The notes beneath the pieces were generated by a model that was not told the origin of the DNA, ran no database searches, and was given only the letters and a program-made list of their open reading frames with translations. From Clostridium manihotivorum (GTDB lineage: Bacteria > Bacillota > Clostridia > Clostridiales > Clostridiaceae), in assembly GCF_004015185.1 (NCBI RefSeq), contig NZ_CP025746.1, positions 1 through 64,000 of the forward strand: a stretch of DNA of 64,000 nucleotides, read 5' to 3'. Below are positions 22,885 through 34,055 of the stretch, in pieces. The translations under genes were made by a program, and so were the position numbers. How positions within the stretch are numbered: the first letter of the stretch is position 1; each line of letters begins with the position of its first letter.

Positions 22885-23668
22885 TCAATCCCTTCCCTCT
22901 CTAAAGCTACAAGTACACAAAAAATACAAATAAAACTTTATAACCTCTCAATTTATAAACAAATGATTTTAATTATATAGCAATTATAAAAAACTATACT
23001 AACTAGATTGCCTCTTATAGCCTCTAAATAATAAGTTTCTCTTTTAGTAAACATTTCATAGTAATTTCTTCGTAATTAATTAACAAACCCTTAAGTAAAA
23101 TTGATAATAAATTTATTGGAATTAAACAAGATATATTTCTTTATGATATTATGTCTGCGAATTGAGTCTAATCTAGAGATGCTTCAAACGTTGTTTTTTG
23201 ATTGATTATATGATTTTTTTAATATAATTTTAAATCCTTCTGTATTTTACCAAACTATGTAATTTAATTCAATAAGAATTATGTATTTTTTTGTCTAATA
23301 TTGCACTTTTATTACATAATTACATATAAAGGTATACATATATTAAATTATATATTTCCAACTAACTTTTTTTATACTTTGATGAAAATACAGTATAAGA
23401 ATAGTAATTTTATTTTTTGCACTCTTCATTATTTATTAAAATTTCTAAGAGTGTACCATTTGGGTATTAAAACTATTTTACTTCTATACTTTAGGAGAGA
23501 TTTTTAATATACAAATTCGGTTATAAAGTATTACTGGTAAAAAATTATTTAATGTAATATTTACTAACTATTAGTTGAATATAAAACTAGATAAATGATA
23601 AAATCAACTTATGCCAAAATGTTAATAAAAATAATTAGTCTAGGTTAATTTCTAGGAGGAATAAATTA
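22885..23668. other. long AT-rich intergenic region
   Basis: About 780 nt between the divergent GGDEF-EAL and LspA-like genes. A 68-codon ORF at 23301-23507 has no ribosome site or recognisable sequence. I searched for a c-di-GMP riboswitch and saw none. Otherwise nothing definable. Confidence 0.5.
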
Positions 23669-24412
23669 ATGAATAAAGATAAACTTCTAACCATAGGTAT
23701 TCTACCTATAATGTGGCTCATATATTTTACTTTTGAATTTATTACAGGAAGAATTCATTCTAAGTTTGATATAATAATGAACCTATTGCCAGTATTATTA
23801 TTTGGAATCATAGGATTAATAATATATTATTTAGGAATTAAGTTTTCTAAGGGTCTATCCAATATAACAATACTAATAACATTCTTTTTCACTTTCCTAT
23901 TAGATCAGGGAGTAAAACTTATTATTAAAACCTTGTACTTTGACAAAAGCTTTTTCCTTATTGATAACTTTTTAAGCTTTAACCCTATTATTAATTCATC
24001 TGGTTCTTGGCTTAATGCAAGATTCGGAGCTGGCATTAACTTTTCAGTTCTTATAATCATAAACGCCATAGTATTATTTTTTATACTAGAGGGTTATAGA
24101 TACTACTTACACAAAGGATATAAAGACTTTTGGGCTGATATGAGCTTCACCTTTATATTAAGTGGATGTCTTTGCTCTCTAATAGATAAAATATTTTATG
24201 GTGGTAGTTTAGACTTTATAGGCATTAGCTCTCTATTTATAGCAGACTTAAAAGATATATATATCAACCTATCCATATTCTTTTTAGCACTATGTATATA
24301 TAATAATGGATTTTGGAAAAACTCAGAAGAAACAACTTTTAAACAGGACATAGAAGGAGTAAAAAGATTCTTGTCATTTATCAAAAAGGATATATTCTTT
24401 CTATCTAAATAG
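23669..24412 (+). CDS. divergent signal peptidase II (LspA)-like membrane protein
   Basis: A 247-aa protein with about seven hydrophobic segments. From residue 75 on it follows the LspA plan: FLLDQGVKLIIK (DQxxK block), FNPIINSSGSWL (where LspA has the N-x-G-A-F region), SGCLCSLIDKIFYGGSLDFI (the GNLIDR..G.VVDF block) and LFIADLKDIYI (the NxAD block). The two Asp equivalent to the catalytic dyad (in LIDK/LDFI and IADLKD) are present. It has two extra N-terminal helices and is longer than true LspA (about 150-160 aa), so it is probably a paralogue rather than the housekeeping lipoprotein signal peptidase. AGGAGG precedes the ATG. The TM1266-like gene follows after 44 nt and is likely co-transcribed. 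Confidence 0.72.
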   Translation: MNKDKLLTIGILPIMWLIYFTFEFITGRIHSKFDIIMNLLPVLLFGIIGLIIYYLGIKFSKGLSNITILITFFFTFLLDQGVKLIIKTLYFDKSFFLIDNFLSFNPIINSSGSWLNARFGAGINFSVLIIINAIVLFFILEGYRYYLHKGYKDFWADMSFTFILSGCLCSLIDKIFYGGSLDFIGISSLFIADLKDIYINLSIFFLALCIYNNGFWKNSEETTFKQDIEGVKRFLSFIKKDIFFLSK

Positions 24413-24456
24413 AACATTATATTTATGAAATCATTATAAGTAACCAAGGAGATATT

Positions 24457-24702
24457 ATGGAAAATAGAGTTGGTGTGATAGCTATAGTAATTGAAGACTT
24501 AACTAGCGTTCCAAAAGTAAACGAGGTACTCCACTCCTATAGTTATTTAATTGTTGGTAGAATGGGCATACCATACAAGCAAAAAGGAGTATCCGTAATT
24601 TCAGTAATAGTAGATGGAACACCAGATGCTATAAGCGCTTTAACCGGAACCTTAGGTAAGGTTCCTTCAGTAAATGTAAAATCAGCTATAACAAAAACAT
24701 AA
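24457..24702 (+). CDS. TM1266-like iron-only hydrogenase system regulator
   Basis: An 81-aa small ferredoxin-fold/ACT-like protein. MENRVGVIAIVIEDLTSVPKVNEVLHSY, then IIVGRMGIPYKQKGVSVISVIVDGTPDAISALTGTLGKVPSVNVKS, is the TM1266 family pattern (putative iron-only hydrogenase system regulator). In other bacteria it is found with hydE/hydF/hydG maturation genes. None is nearby here; instead it follows an LspA-like gene. The ribosome site AAGGAG is good. The molecular role of the family is not established. Confidence 0.85.
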   Translation: MENRVGVIAIVIEDLTSVPKVNEVLHSYSYLIVGRMGIPYKQKGVSVISVIVDGTPDAISALTGTLGKVPSVNVKSAITKT

Positions 24703-24728
24703 AAATCAAATCAGTAAAACTAACTAGT

Positions 24729-24775
24729 TTATTAACTATAGTATTCACATTTATAATTAGCAGTATAGTTAATAA
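24729..24775. other. inverted repeat between TM1266-like and hydrolase genes
   Basis: TTATTAACTATA (24729-24740) pairs with TATAGTTAATAA (24764-24775) around a 23-nt loop. There is no U-run, so it is a weak terminator candidate or a structured leader of the next gene. Confidence 0.45.
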
Positions 24776-24837
24776 CATAAAATATATTTAATCTTTAATA
24801 TAATATTTAAAATAGCATTTTTATTATGGAGGACTAT

Positions 24838-25746
24838 ATGAAAATACTTTTATTCATAATTATAGTTTTAGTTTTACTAACAATATTCATTTCTATATAC
24901 TTCTCTAGAGTAGTTACTTTACCTGTTGTAAGAAACTACAACGATACCTATTCTACTGAATTAGCTGCTGGAAATATAAAAGAGTACATTTTTAATAAAT
25001 TAGAAAAAGAGGAGGTATCTATACCATCAAGGTTTGGTTATGATCTTCACGGATTCTTTTTTCCAAATGGCGGCTCAAAAAAAGTAATAATATTTGCTCA
25101 CGGAATAACCTGGAGCCTGTATGGTTCGGCTAAATATATGGATATTTTTATAAAGAGAGGCTTTGCAGTTCTTATCTATGATCATAGAAATCATGGATTA
25201 AGTGGTGGAAAAGATACTTCTTTCGGATACTATGAAAAGTATGATTTAAAAACCTGCACTGATTGGGTAATTGAGAAAATCGGGGACGATGCATTAATTG
25301 GTGTTCATGGTGAATCAATGGGCGGTGGAACTGTACTACAATATATCGCAATTGATCCAAGAGTAAGCTTTTGCATAGATGATTGTGGTTATTCAGATAC
25401 AGCAGAACTGTTTAATCACAGATTGAAAAATGACTTTAAGCCACTTAGACATCTTCCTCTAGTACCACTTGCTAGTGTAGCTACAAAAATCACAAGAGGG
25501 TGGAAGTTCAGTGATGTAAAACCGATAAATATGATAAATAAAAATAGCACTCCTATATTATTCATCCATGGAGATAAAGATGACTATGTACCAACAAAAA
25601 TGTCTCACGATTTGTATAACGCAAAGACTGGTTTTAAAGACATATATATAGCACCTAATGCAGGACACGCACAAGCTTTTACTAGTAACCCATATGAATA
25701 CGAGCGAAGAGTTGATAAGTTTTTAAAAGATTTAAAAATTATATAG
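24838..25746 (+). CDS. membrane-anchored alpha/beta hydrolase
   Basis: A 302-aa protein. An N-terminal hydrophobic segment (KILLFIIIVLVLLTIFISIYF) precedes an alpha/beta-hydrolase fold. HGITWS forms the oxyanion region, GVHGESMGGG is the nucleophile elbow, GDKDDYVP carries the acid and NAGHAQAF the His. It resembles the YqkD-type family of surface or membrane-tethered hydrolases. The ATG at 24838 is chosen because GGAGG lies 5 nt upstream, inside the alternative upstream start at 24826. The 3' end abuts an IS1182 fragment, but the C-terminal helix is complete. Confidence 0.9.
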   Translation: MKILLFIIIVLVLLTIFISIYFSRVVTLPVVRNYNDTYSTELAAGNIKEYIFNKLEKEEVSIPSRFGYDLHGFFFPNGGSKKVIIFAHGITWSLYGSAKYMDIFIKRGFAVLIYDHRNHGLSGGKDTSFGYYEKYDLKTCTDWVIEKIGDDALIGVHGESMGGGTVLQYIAIDPRVSFCIDDCGYSDTAELFNHRLKNDFKPLRHLPLVPLASVATKITRGWKFSDVKPINMINKNSTPILFIHGDKDDYVPTKMSHDLYNAKTGFKDIYIAPNAGHAQAFTSNPYEYERRVDKFLKDLKII

Positions 25747-25959
25747 TTTTAAAAAATATAAACGTGGCGTAGCTTGATTTTCCCTAATTCGGGAATAAGT
25801 CGAATATAAATCTGTTAAATCCATCTCCTCTACAAATTGACTTAGCAAACGCACCGAATCATTAACTGAGACCATATAATCAATATTAAAAGGAAGTTTT
25901 AATTGATAACTTCCTTTATTTAAAGTATAATCTTTATGTAAATTAGTATGTTTGGTCAT
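25732..25959 (-). pseudogene. IS1182-family transposase, N-terminal remnant
   Basis: 75 codons, of which the first 65 or so (KGSYQLKLPFNIDYMVSV, then DSVRLLSQFVEEMDLTDLYSTYSRIRENQATPR) match the start of IS1182-type transposases; compare DSVRLLSHVLEGLNYRKLYKAYSSFG in the element at the right edge. After ATPR the frame runs into unrelated sequence and stops, so the catalytic part has been deleted. The deletion junction touches the 3' end of the hydrolase gene. Confidence 0.82.
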
Positions 25960-25973
25960 ATATTAATTTTACA

Positions 25974-26012
25974 ATAAATCCAGCACTCTTGTGAATGCTG
26001 GATTTATTTTTT
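25974..26012 (+). terminator. intrinsic terminator
   Basis: AAATCCAGCA and TGCTGGATTT form a 10-bp stem with a 10-nt loop, followed by ATTTTTTAT on the plus strand. It can end the hydrolase transcript; it lies inside the leader of the IS remnant. Confidence 0.8.
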
Positions 26013-26019
26013 ATGCAAA

Positions 26020-26063
26020 AAACGGAGCTGTGCACTAATTAATTAGTGCGACAGCCCCTTTAT
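26020..26063 (-). terminator. fru operon terminator / IS1182 terminal hairpin
   Basis: On the minus strand GGGGCTGTCGCACTAAT pairs with its near-complement ending ACAGCTCC, followed by GTTTTTT. It would terminate the fru operon, whose stop is at 26077. The same GGG..TGTCGC start and double stem occurs at the end of the IS1182-type element at 62307, so this may be the left end of the remnant element. Confidence 0.78.
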
Positions 26064-26076
26064 ACTTTTTATTTAA

Positions 26077-27447
26077 TTACTTTGATGAACTCTTTTTAAC
26101 AGATGAAAGAATTACTCCGCCTACAGCTGCTCCTATTAGTATAGATAAAACATACATAACTACATTGCCAACTGCATGTGGTATAAAGAATACAAATAAT
26201 CCTCCATGAGGTACTGCAAGTGTGCATTTAAATAGCATTGATAGTGCACCAGTTAAAGCTGAACCAACCATTATAGAAGGTATAACTCTTAATGGATCTG
26301 CTGCTGCAAATGGTATAGCACCCTCTGTTATGAACGCTGCACCCAATGCCCAAGCTGCTTTTCCTGCTTCTCTTTCTTGATTAGTAAACTTGTTCTTTGC
26401 TAATACTGTTGCTAATGCTACAGCAAGTGGTGGAACCATACCAGCAGCCATTACTGCTGCCATTATTGCTGAAGGTTGACCTTGAGATATTGTTGCAACA
26501 CCGAAAGTATATGCTGCTTTGTTTAGAGGACCTCCCATATCGAAAGCCATCATTAATCCGATTATTGTTCCAAGTAATATTGCATTTGCACCACTTAAGC
26601 TATTTAACCATCCAGTTAATGCATCATTTATAGCTTTCACTGGATTACCAAGTACATATATCATTATAAGTCCTACAATAAGTGTTGATAAAACAGGTAA
26701 TACAAAAACCGGCATTAATCCTTCTAAGGATTTTGGTAACTTTATAAACTTCTTTAAGTAATATACTGTATAACCAGCTAAGAAACCGGCTATTAATCCG
26801 CCTAGGAAACCAGCACCTATGTTTGACGCTAAGTAACCACCAACCATACCAGGAACTAGACCAGGTCTATCAGCTATTGAATAAGCAATATATCCAGCAA
26901 GTATAGGAACTAAGAAACTAAATGCTCCGTTTGCTCCGATTCTAAACAACGCTTCTGCAAATGATCCTTTTACTTGGAATGCCTTTATACCAAAAGCAAA
27001 TGATAAAGCTATAAGTATACCACCAGCTACTACAAATGGTATCATGAATGATACACCATTCATTAGATGTTTATAAGCACCGTTCTTAGTTTCTTTCTCT
27101 TCATTTTTAGTATTAGTTGCTGCTTCATTTCTTGATGTCTGACTAGGTTTAGCTGATAATGCCCTTTGTATAAGACCTTTAGGATCTTTTATAGCATCCT
27201 TTACAGATACCTCTATTAGAGGCATACCTTTAAATCTACTCTTATCTACATTCGTATCAGCTGCAATTATTACAGCACTTGCAGATCTCAAATCCTCTTG
27301 ATTTATAACGTTTTCAGCGCCTACAGACCCTTGGGTTTCGACTTTTATGTCGTGCCCTAGATCCTTAGCAGCCATTTGTAATGCTTCTGCCGCCATATAT
27401 GTATGTGCAATACCAGTTGGACAAGATGTTATAGCTACTAATTTCAT
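26077..27447 (-). CDS. fruA: fructose PTS transporter subunit IIBC
   Basis: A 456-aa membrane protein that imports fructose as fructose 1-phosphate. The EIIB domain (1-100) has the phospho-Cys in AITSCPTGIAHTYMAAEAL (Cys9). A linker rich in Thr/Lys/Glu (about 103-125) precedes an EIIC domain with about ten membrane helices. EIIC features include MGGPLNKAAYTFG, the sugar-binding region, and FITEGAIPFAAADP. Only one EIIB domain is present, and EIIA is a separate protein, unlike three-domain FruA. It is last in fruR-fruK-fruB-fruA, with AGGAGG before the ATG. Confidence 0.95.
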   Translation of the reverse strand: MKLVAITSCPTGIAHTYMAAEALQMAAKDLGHDIKVETQGSVGAENVINQEDLRSASAVIIAADTNVDKSRFKGMPLIEVSVKDAIKDPKGLIQRALSAKPSQTSRNEAATNTKNEEKETKNGAYKHLMNGVSFMIPFVVAGGILIALSFAFGIKAFQVKGSFAEALFRIGANGAFSFLVPILAGYIAYSIADRPGLVPGMVGGYLASNIGAGFLGGLIAGFLAGYTVYYLKKFIKLPKSLEGLMPVFVLPVLSTLIVGLIMIYVLGNPVKAINDALTGWLNSLSGANAILLGTIIGLMMAFDMGGPLNKAAYTFGVATISQGQPSAIMAAVMAAGMVPPLAVALATVLAKNKFTNQEREAGKAAWALGAAFITEGAIPFAAADPLRVIPSIMVGSALTGALSMLFKCTLAVPHGGLFVFFIPHAVGNVVMYVLSILIGAAVGGVILSSVKKSSSK

Positions 27448-27471
27448 AATAATACCTCCTATTTTTTTATT

Positions 27472-27915
27472 TTATTCAAATACTTTTATAAATTCATCGA
27501 AACTACTACAATTCATTAAAGATTCTCTTACATCAGAATGCATAAGTTTTCTTGATATCTCACTAAGTGCTCTTAAGTGAACATCACTTGATTCTTCTGG
27601 TACAGCTATCAAAAAGAATAAATGTGCTGGCTCTCCATCCATTGAATCATAGTCAACACCATCTTTACTTTTTCCAAATGCTATAGATGCAACATTAACA
27701 GATTTGCTTTTTCCATGAGGTATTGCAATTCCCATTCCTATCCCTGTAGAAAACTCTTCTTCTCTCTTTAATACAGCCTCTTTAAAAACTTTGCTATCAT
27801 TTATAACTCCGTCTTTTACTAGTATGTCAATAAGCTCATCTAAAGCCTCCATCTTTCCCTTTGACTTCATATCGAAGCACACTCTATTTTTAGTAAACAT
27901 ATCCTTAGTTGCCAT
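27472..27915 (-). CDS. fruB: fructose PTS subunit IIA
   Basis: A 147-aa single EIIA domain of the fructose/mannitol type. The phosphorylated His67 lies in GIGMGIAIPHGKS; a second conserved block reads HLFFLIAVPEESSDVHLRALSEISRKL. It passes phosphate from HPr to Cys9 of the IIBC subunit encoded next. It lies 2 nt after fruK and 24 nt before fruA, with its own AAGGAGG. Confidence 0.95.
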   Translation of the reverse strand: MATKDMFTKNRVCFDMKSKGKMEALDELIDILVKDGVINDSKVFKEAVLKREEEFSTGIGMGIAIPHGKSKSVNVASIAFGKSKDGVDYDSMDGEPAHLFFLIAVPEESSDVHLRALSEISRKLMHSDVRESLMNCSSFDEFIKVFE

Positions 27916-27917
27916 GA

Positions 27918-28853
27918 TTAAACCTCCTTAATATTTTCCCTTACTCTTTCCATAATTGCTTCTACATCACTAAGTTTGCAAGCTTCTGTTCCTTCTAATG
28001 TAACTGTAACTGCACCACACGCTTGAGCAAATATAAGTGTTTCCTTTATATCTAAATTATTTACTATAGAATAAACTAATGCTGCTACCATTGAATCTCC
28101 AGCTCCAACAGTACTTCTAACTGGTACCTTTAAGCCCTTTGCAAAATATTTCTTATCGCCAGATATATAAGTTGCACCTTCTGATCCCATTGAAACTAAG
28201 ATGTTTTCAACTCCCTGTGCTTTTATTTCCCTACATGAATCTATTATTTGATCTAGATTATCTATTGATTTATTAAATAGTAAAGATAATTCATGATTAT
28301 TGGGTTTTATAGCATATGGTTTTTCTTTTAATCCATTAGCTAGTAATTCTCCTTCAGCATCTAGTATTGTTATTGCACCTTTACTTTTAGCTATCTTAAT
28401 TAAAGTACCATATATATCCTTAGGTACACTTGATGGGATACCTCCTGATAGCACAACTATATCCCCTTGGGAACAGCTCTCACTATACAAATCCACAAAC
28501 TGTTTTAATTCAGTTTCAGCTATTATTGGTCCAGCCTCATTTATATCTGTATAAACATTATTTTTTCTATCTACAACTTTTGTATTAGTTCTAGTACTTG
28601 CCTCAATGTTTATAAACTTATGTCCTACACCTCTTCTATCCAGTTCCTTCTCGAAACTATTTTTCCATGTTCCTCCTAAGAAACCTAAAGCTAAAGACTC
28701 TATACCAAAATTCTTCAACACCTTTGATACATTTATACCTTTTCCACCTATGTCGTATCTAATATCTGAGGTTCTATTAACAGCTCCTAACTTAAAATCA
28801 TCTATTATAAGAGTTTTATCCATTGCTGGGTTAAGCGTTACTGTTATTACCAT
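27918..28853 (-). CDS. fruK: 1-phosphofructokinase
   Basis: A 311-aa PfkB-family kinase that makes fructose 1,6-bisphosphate from fructose 1-phosphate. MVITVTLNPAMDKTL at the start and GGKGINVSKVLKNFG are substrate-site motifs. STVGAGDSMVAALVY holds the anion hole and the catalytic Asp. Length is normal. It is second in the operon, right after fruR, with a strong GGGAGGTG. Confidence 0.96.
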   Translation of the reverse strand: MVITVTLNPAMDKTLIIDDFKLGAVNRTSDIRYDIGGKGINVSKVLKNFGIESLALGFLGGTWKNSFEKELDRRGVGHKFINIEASTRTNTKVVDRKNNVYTDINEAGPIIAETELKQFVDLYSESCSQGDIVVLSGGIPSSVPKDIYGTLIKIAKSKGAITILDAEGELLANGLKEKPYAIKPNNHELSLLFNKSIDNLDQIIDSCREIKAQGVENILVSMGSEGATYISGDKKYFAKGLKVPVRSTVGAGDSMVAALVYSIVNNLDIKETLIFAQACGAVTVTLEGTEACKLSDVEAIMERVRENIKEV

Positions 28854-28871
28854 ATTCTCACCTCCCTTATC

Positions 28872-29633
28872 TTAAGCAGTTACTATATCCACACCTACTT
28901 CTGAATATTCTTTTATTATATTTTGCTCAATATCTCTGCTTGTTATAATCATACTAACAGCTTTTATAGGACATATTATAGAAAATGATACATTGTTAAA
29001 CTTAGTACTATCGGCAACTATAATTACCTTGCTAGCATAATTAATCATTGTTTTCTTTGTTTGTGCTTCAATAAAATTGGGAGTTGTTACTCCATCCTCT
29101 ATGGATATACCATTTGCACCAACAAAAGCTTTATCAACTCTAAAATTCTTAATTACAGCCTCTGTTAGATGACCAACCATAGCTCTAGTATTTGATCTTA
29201 AACTTCCACCAGTTACTATGATTTCTATTCCTTCCTTATTAGAAAGTTCTGAAGCTATATCTATAGAGTTTGTTATTACTGTTATATTCCTACTTCTAAT
29301 TCTTTTAGCTATTTCTAAAGTTGTAGTACCAGAATCTAATATTATTGTGTCACCATCTTCAATCATCATACTAGCAACTTCTGCAATACTAATTTTTTGA
29401 TCAATTTTTTCATCCTGTTTATCTACAAAAGATGGTTCAAAATTTGTTCTGTTATATATCCCCACTGCACCACCATGAGTTCTCATCAAAAGATTCTTCT
29501 CTTCTAGTTCTTGAAGGTCTCTTCTTATTGTAGATTCAGATACATTCAATAATTCAGCTATATCCATGACCTTTATACTACTTTTAGAATTTAATATATC
29601 TAATATCTTTTGTTGTCTTTCTTCTGCAAACAT
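28872..29633 (-). CDS. fruR: DeoR-family repressor of the fructose operon
   Basis: A 253-aa regulator. The N-terminal DeoR helix-turn-helix reads ERQQKILDILNSKSSIKVMDIAELLNVSESTIRRDLQELEEKNLL. The C-terminal sugar-phosphate sensor has DSGTTTLEIAKRI, VTGGSLR and the PxxDKAFVGANG-like VDKAFVGANGIS. It is first in the operon it should repress; fructose 1-phosphate is the likely inducer by analogy. Confidence 0.93.
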   Translation of the reverse strand: MFAEERQQKILDILNSKSSIKVMDIAELLNVSESTIRRDLQELEEKNLLMRTHGGAVGIYNRTNFEPSFVDKQDEKIDQKISIAEVASMMIEDGDTIILDSGTTTLEIAKRIRSRNITVITNSIDIASELSNKEGIEIIVTGGSLRSNTRAMVGHLTEAVIKNFRVDKAFVGANGISIEDGVTTPNFIEAQTKKTMINYASKVIIVADSTKFNNVSFSIICPIKAVSMIITSRDIEQNIIKEYSEVGVDIVTA

Positions 29634-29669
29634 AACCAGTTACACATCCTCTTTATTCAATTCCGATCA

Positions 29670-29775
29670 TATATGATTACTTTTGACTGTATTTGCTTGT
29701 TTGATTATATTTTATATGATAACATTTACAAAGTCAACAGTAAATAATCAAATTAATTCAAAAATAATCATATTA
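29670..29775 (-). promoter_or_regulatory. fru operon promoter and operator-like repeats
   Basis: On the minus strand TTGACT (29737-29732), a 17-bp spacer and TAAAAT (29714-29709). Direct repeats TGATTATTTTTG and TGATTATTTACTG lie just upstream, and inverted copies (ATAATCAAACAAG, CAAAAGTAATCA) lie just downstream. This pattern suits a DeoR-type repressor looping across the promoter. Confidence 0.75.
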
Positions 29776-30020
29776 TTTCTGCATTAATTAGTTATTATGC
29801 TTAGTTTTGATTTTTATTGCTCACTTTTCTTATTTATTCCAACGGTTTTAATTAACTGTAACTAAAATAAGTAGCTCTTATCTATTTTTTCATTAATGAT
29901 TTTTTATATCCACTATTGTTAAACATAGATTGAGAAGTTTCTATAAATAATTACTTCTCATTGAGATACATAATAAAAAAAGCTCTTTATTATTTATTTG
30001 CTATAATTTATATAATTCTC
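29776..30020. other. intergenic, no gene seen
   Basis: AT-rich stretch between the fru promoter and terminators of the 5S gene. A hairpin GAGAAGT/ACTTCTC lies near 29930-29960; no function can be given. Confidence 0.4.
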
Positions 30021-30024
30021 TAAA

Positions 30025-30075
30025 AAACAAAAGACATGTTTAAAATCTACTATATTTTAAACATGCCTTTTTATT
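30025..30075 (-). terminator. second terminator downstream of the orphan 5S gene
   Basis: On the minus strand AAAGGCATGTTTAAAAT pairs with ATTTTAAACATGTCTTT, followed by TGTTTTTTAG. It backs up the hairpin at 30111-30138. Confidence 0.8.
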
Positions 30076-30108
30076 CTCTGAAATAAGCTATATTAAATTC
30101 AATAAAGT

Positions 30109-30140
30109 TAATGCCCCATCAAATACTTGATGGGGCATAT
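30109..30140 (-). terminator. terminator of the orphan 5S gene
   Basis: ATGCCCCATCAA and TTGATGGGGCAT form a perfect 12-bp stem with a 4-nt loop, 4 nt after the 5S 3' end. The U-run is weak. Confidence 0.7.
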
Positions 30141-30141
30141 T

Positions 30142-30259
30142 ACCTAGCGACCACTTACTCTCCCACACAGTCACCCATGCAGTACCATCAGCCGTCTAAG
30201 TCTTAACCTTCGTGTTCGGTATGGGTACGGGTGTAACCCTTAGACGCATCATCACTAGA
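30142..30259 (-). rRNA. rrf: free-standing 5S rRNA gene
   Basis: 118 nt, complete. It is nearly identical to the 5S genes of operons 2 and 3, differing at one base in TCACCCATG versus TCGCCCATG. It is not part of an rRNA operon: a coding gene lies between it and operon 2, and it has its own promoter and terminators. Confidence 0.95.
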
Positions 30260-30279
30260 TATAAAATAATTGCATTAAC

Positions 30280-30316
30280 AATTATATATTATACCTGTAT
30301 TATAGAACTTTGTCAA
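30280..30316 (-). promoter_or_regulatory. consensus sigma-A promoter of the orphan 5S gene
   Basis: TTGACA (30316-30311), exactly 17 bp, then TATAAT (30293-30288), on the minus strand. This is a perfect consensus in both hexamers and spacing. The start site should be near 30281, leaving a leader of about 20 nt before the mature 5S end. Confidence 0.9.
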
Positions 30317-30343
30317 CAAAAAAGTAAACTTATATATATGTTT

Positions 30344-30640
30344 CTAAAGTTTTTTTATCATATCTTTAACTCTATTTAGATTTTCTCTACTTTCTTCTAT
30401 TCGTTTTAATAACTTTTTCTTATTTGTCTTTATAGCTTTATATTTCTTTATGTTATCTTCTTCTACCTGCCCAATATCGTTAAATTGCTGATAATCAGCT
30501 TTTATTTCTTTCTCTAATCTTTCTAAATCTTCTAAACATCTATTGTATACTTGCTTTAGATATATGGCTATTTCTTCTTGTGTAGTATATTTATCAATAC
30601 CTATTAAGTTTTCATTACATTCTTTCATGTCATCTATCAT
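30344..30640 (-). CDS. small coiled-coil protein of unknown function
   Basis: A 98-aa, highly charged, helical protein. Residues 25-98 are a Lys/Glu heptad-rich coiled coil (LERLEKEIKADYQQF, KYKAIKTNKKKLLKRIEESRENLNRVKDMIKKL). There is no membrane segment, Cys or known motif. ATG at 30640 is preferred, with GAGG 10 nt upstream; an in-frame TTG two codons earlier is too close to it. A TTGACA element lies near 30728-30733. It sits alone between two 5S genes. Translation is supported by the ribosome site and by codon use like its neighbours. Confidence 0.65.
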   Translation of the reverse strand: MIDDMKECNENLIGIDKYTTQEEIAIYLKQVYNRCLEDLERLEKEIKADYQQFNDIGQVEEDNIKKYKAIKTNKKKLLKRIEESRENLNRVKDMIKKL

Positions 30641-30861
30641 AATCAATAAACCTCAATAAAATATGTACTACTATTTATATTTTATTTACTTATCAATATA
30701 TACCACATACATAATATATTTTAGCTCTGTCAAAAGTACTTTCTTTAAATTATTAAACACAACCTATATTTTAAAGATTCGATATGAAATTTCTACATAA
30801 AAAAAGTCGATGAAACGACCTTCTTCAGTAAGCTTTTTTACGCACCTGCCTTCCCAAAACA

Positions 30862-30893
30862 GCAAAAAAGACTTCACTATTGTGAAGTCTTTA
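30862..30893 (-). terminator. terminator of rRNA operon 2
   Basis: AAAGACTTCAC and GTGAAGTCTTT form an 11-bp stem with a TATT loop, followed by TTTTGC on the minus strand, directly after tRNA-Lys. Confidence 0.92.
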
Positions 30894-30894
30894 G

Positions 30895-30970
30895 TGGTGC
30901 ACCATCAGGGACTCGAACCCGGGGCACCCTGATTAAGAGTCAGGTGCTCTACCAACTGAGCTAATGGTGC
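30895..30970 (-). tRNA. tRNA-Lys (anticodon CTT)
   Basis: 76 nt with CCA. The acceptor GCACCAT pairs with ATGGTGC, the anticodon loop is CTCTTAA and the T loop is GTTCGAGTC. It is the last gene of rRNA operon 2. Confidence 0.95.
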
Positions 30971-30976
30971 ATAATT

Positions 30977-31094
30977 ACCTAGCGACCACTTACTCTCCCA
31001 CACAGTCGCCCATGCAGTACCATCAGCCGTCTAAGTCTTAACCTTCGTGTTCGGTATGGGTACGGGTGTAACCCTTAGACGCATCATCACTAGA
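30977..31094 (-). rRNA. rrf: 5S rRNA, operon 2
   Basis: 118 nt, same sequence as the operon 3 copy, starting TCTAGTGATGATGCG and ending at CTAGGT. It lies 58 nt after 23S and 6 nt before tRNA-Lys. Confidence 0.95.
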
Positions 31095-31151
31095 TATTGA
31101 AAGATTATTCTTTCAAAATTGCACTTAAGTTTACTTTGTAATATTTGTTTT

Positions 31152-34055
<2,904 letters not shown>

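Noticed and set aside
23301-23507. A 68-codon ORF in the long intergenic region
   Set aside because: No ribosome site, no recognisable sequence, AT-driven composition.
22885-23668. Possible c-di-GMP riboswitch near the GGDEF-EAL gene
   Set aside because: No GEMM-type core could be found on either strand.
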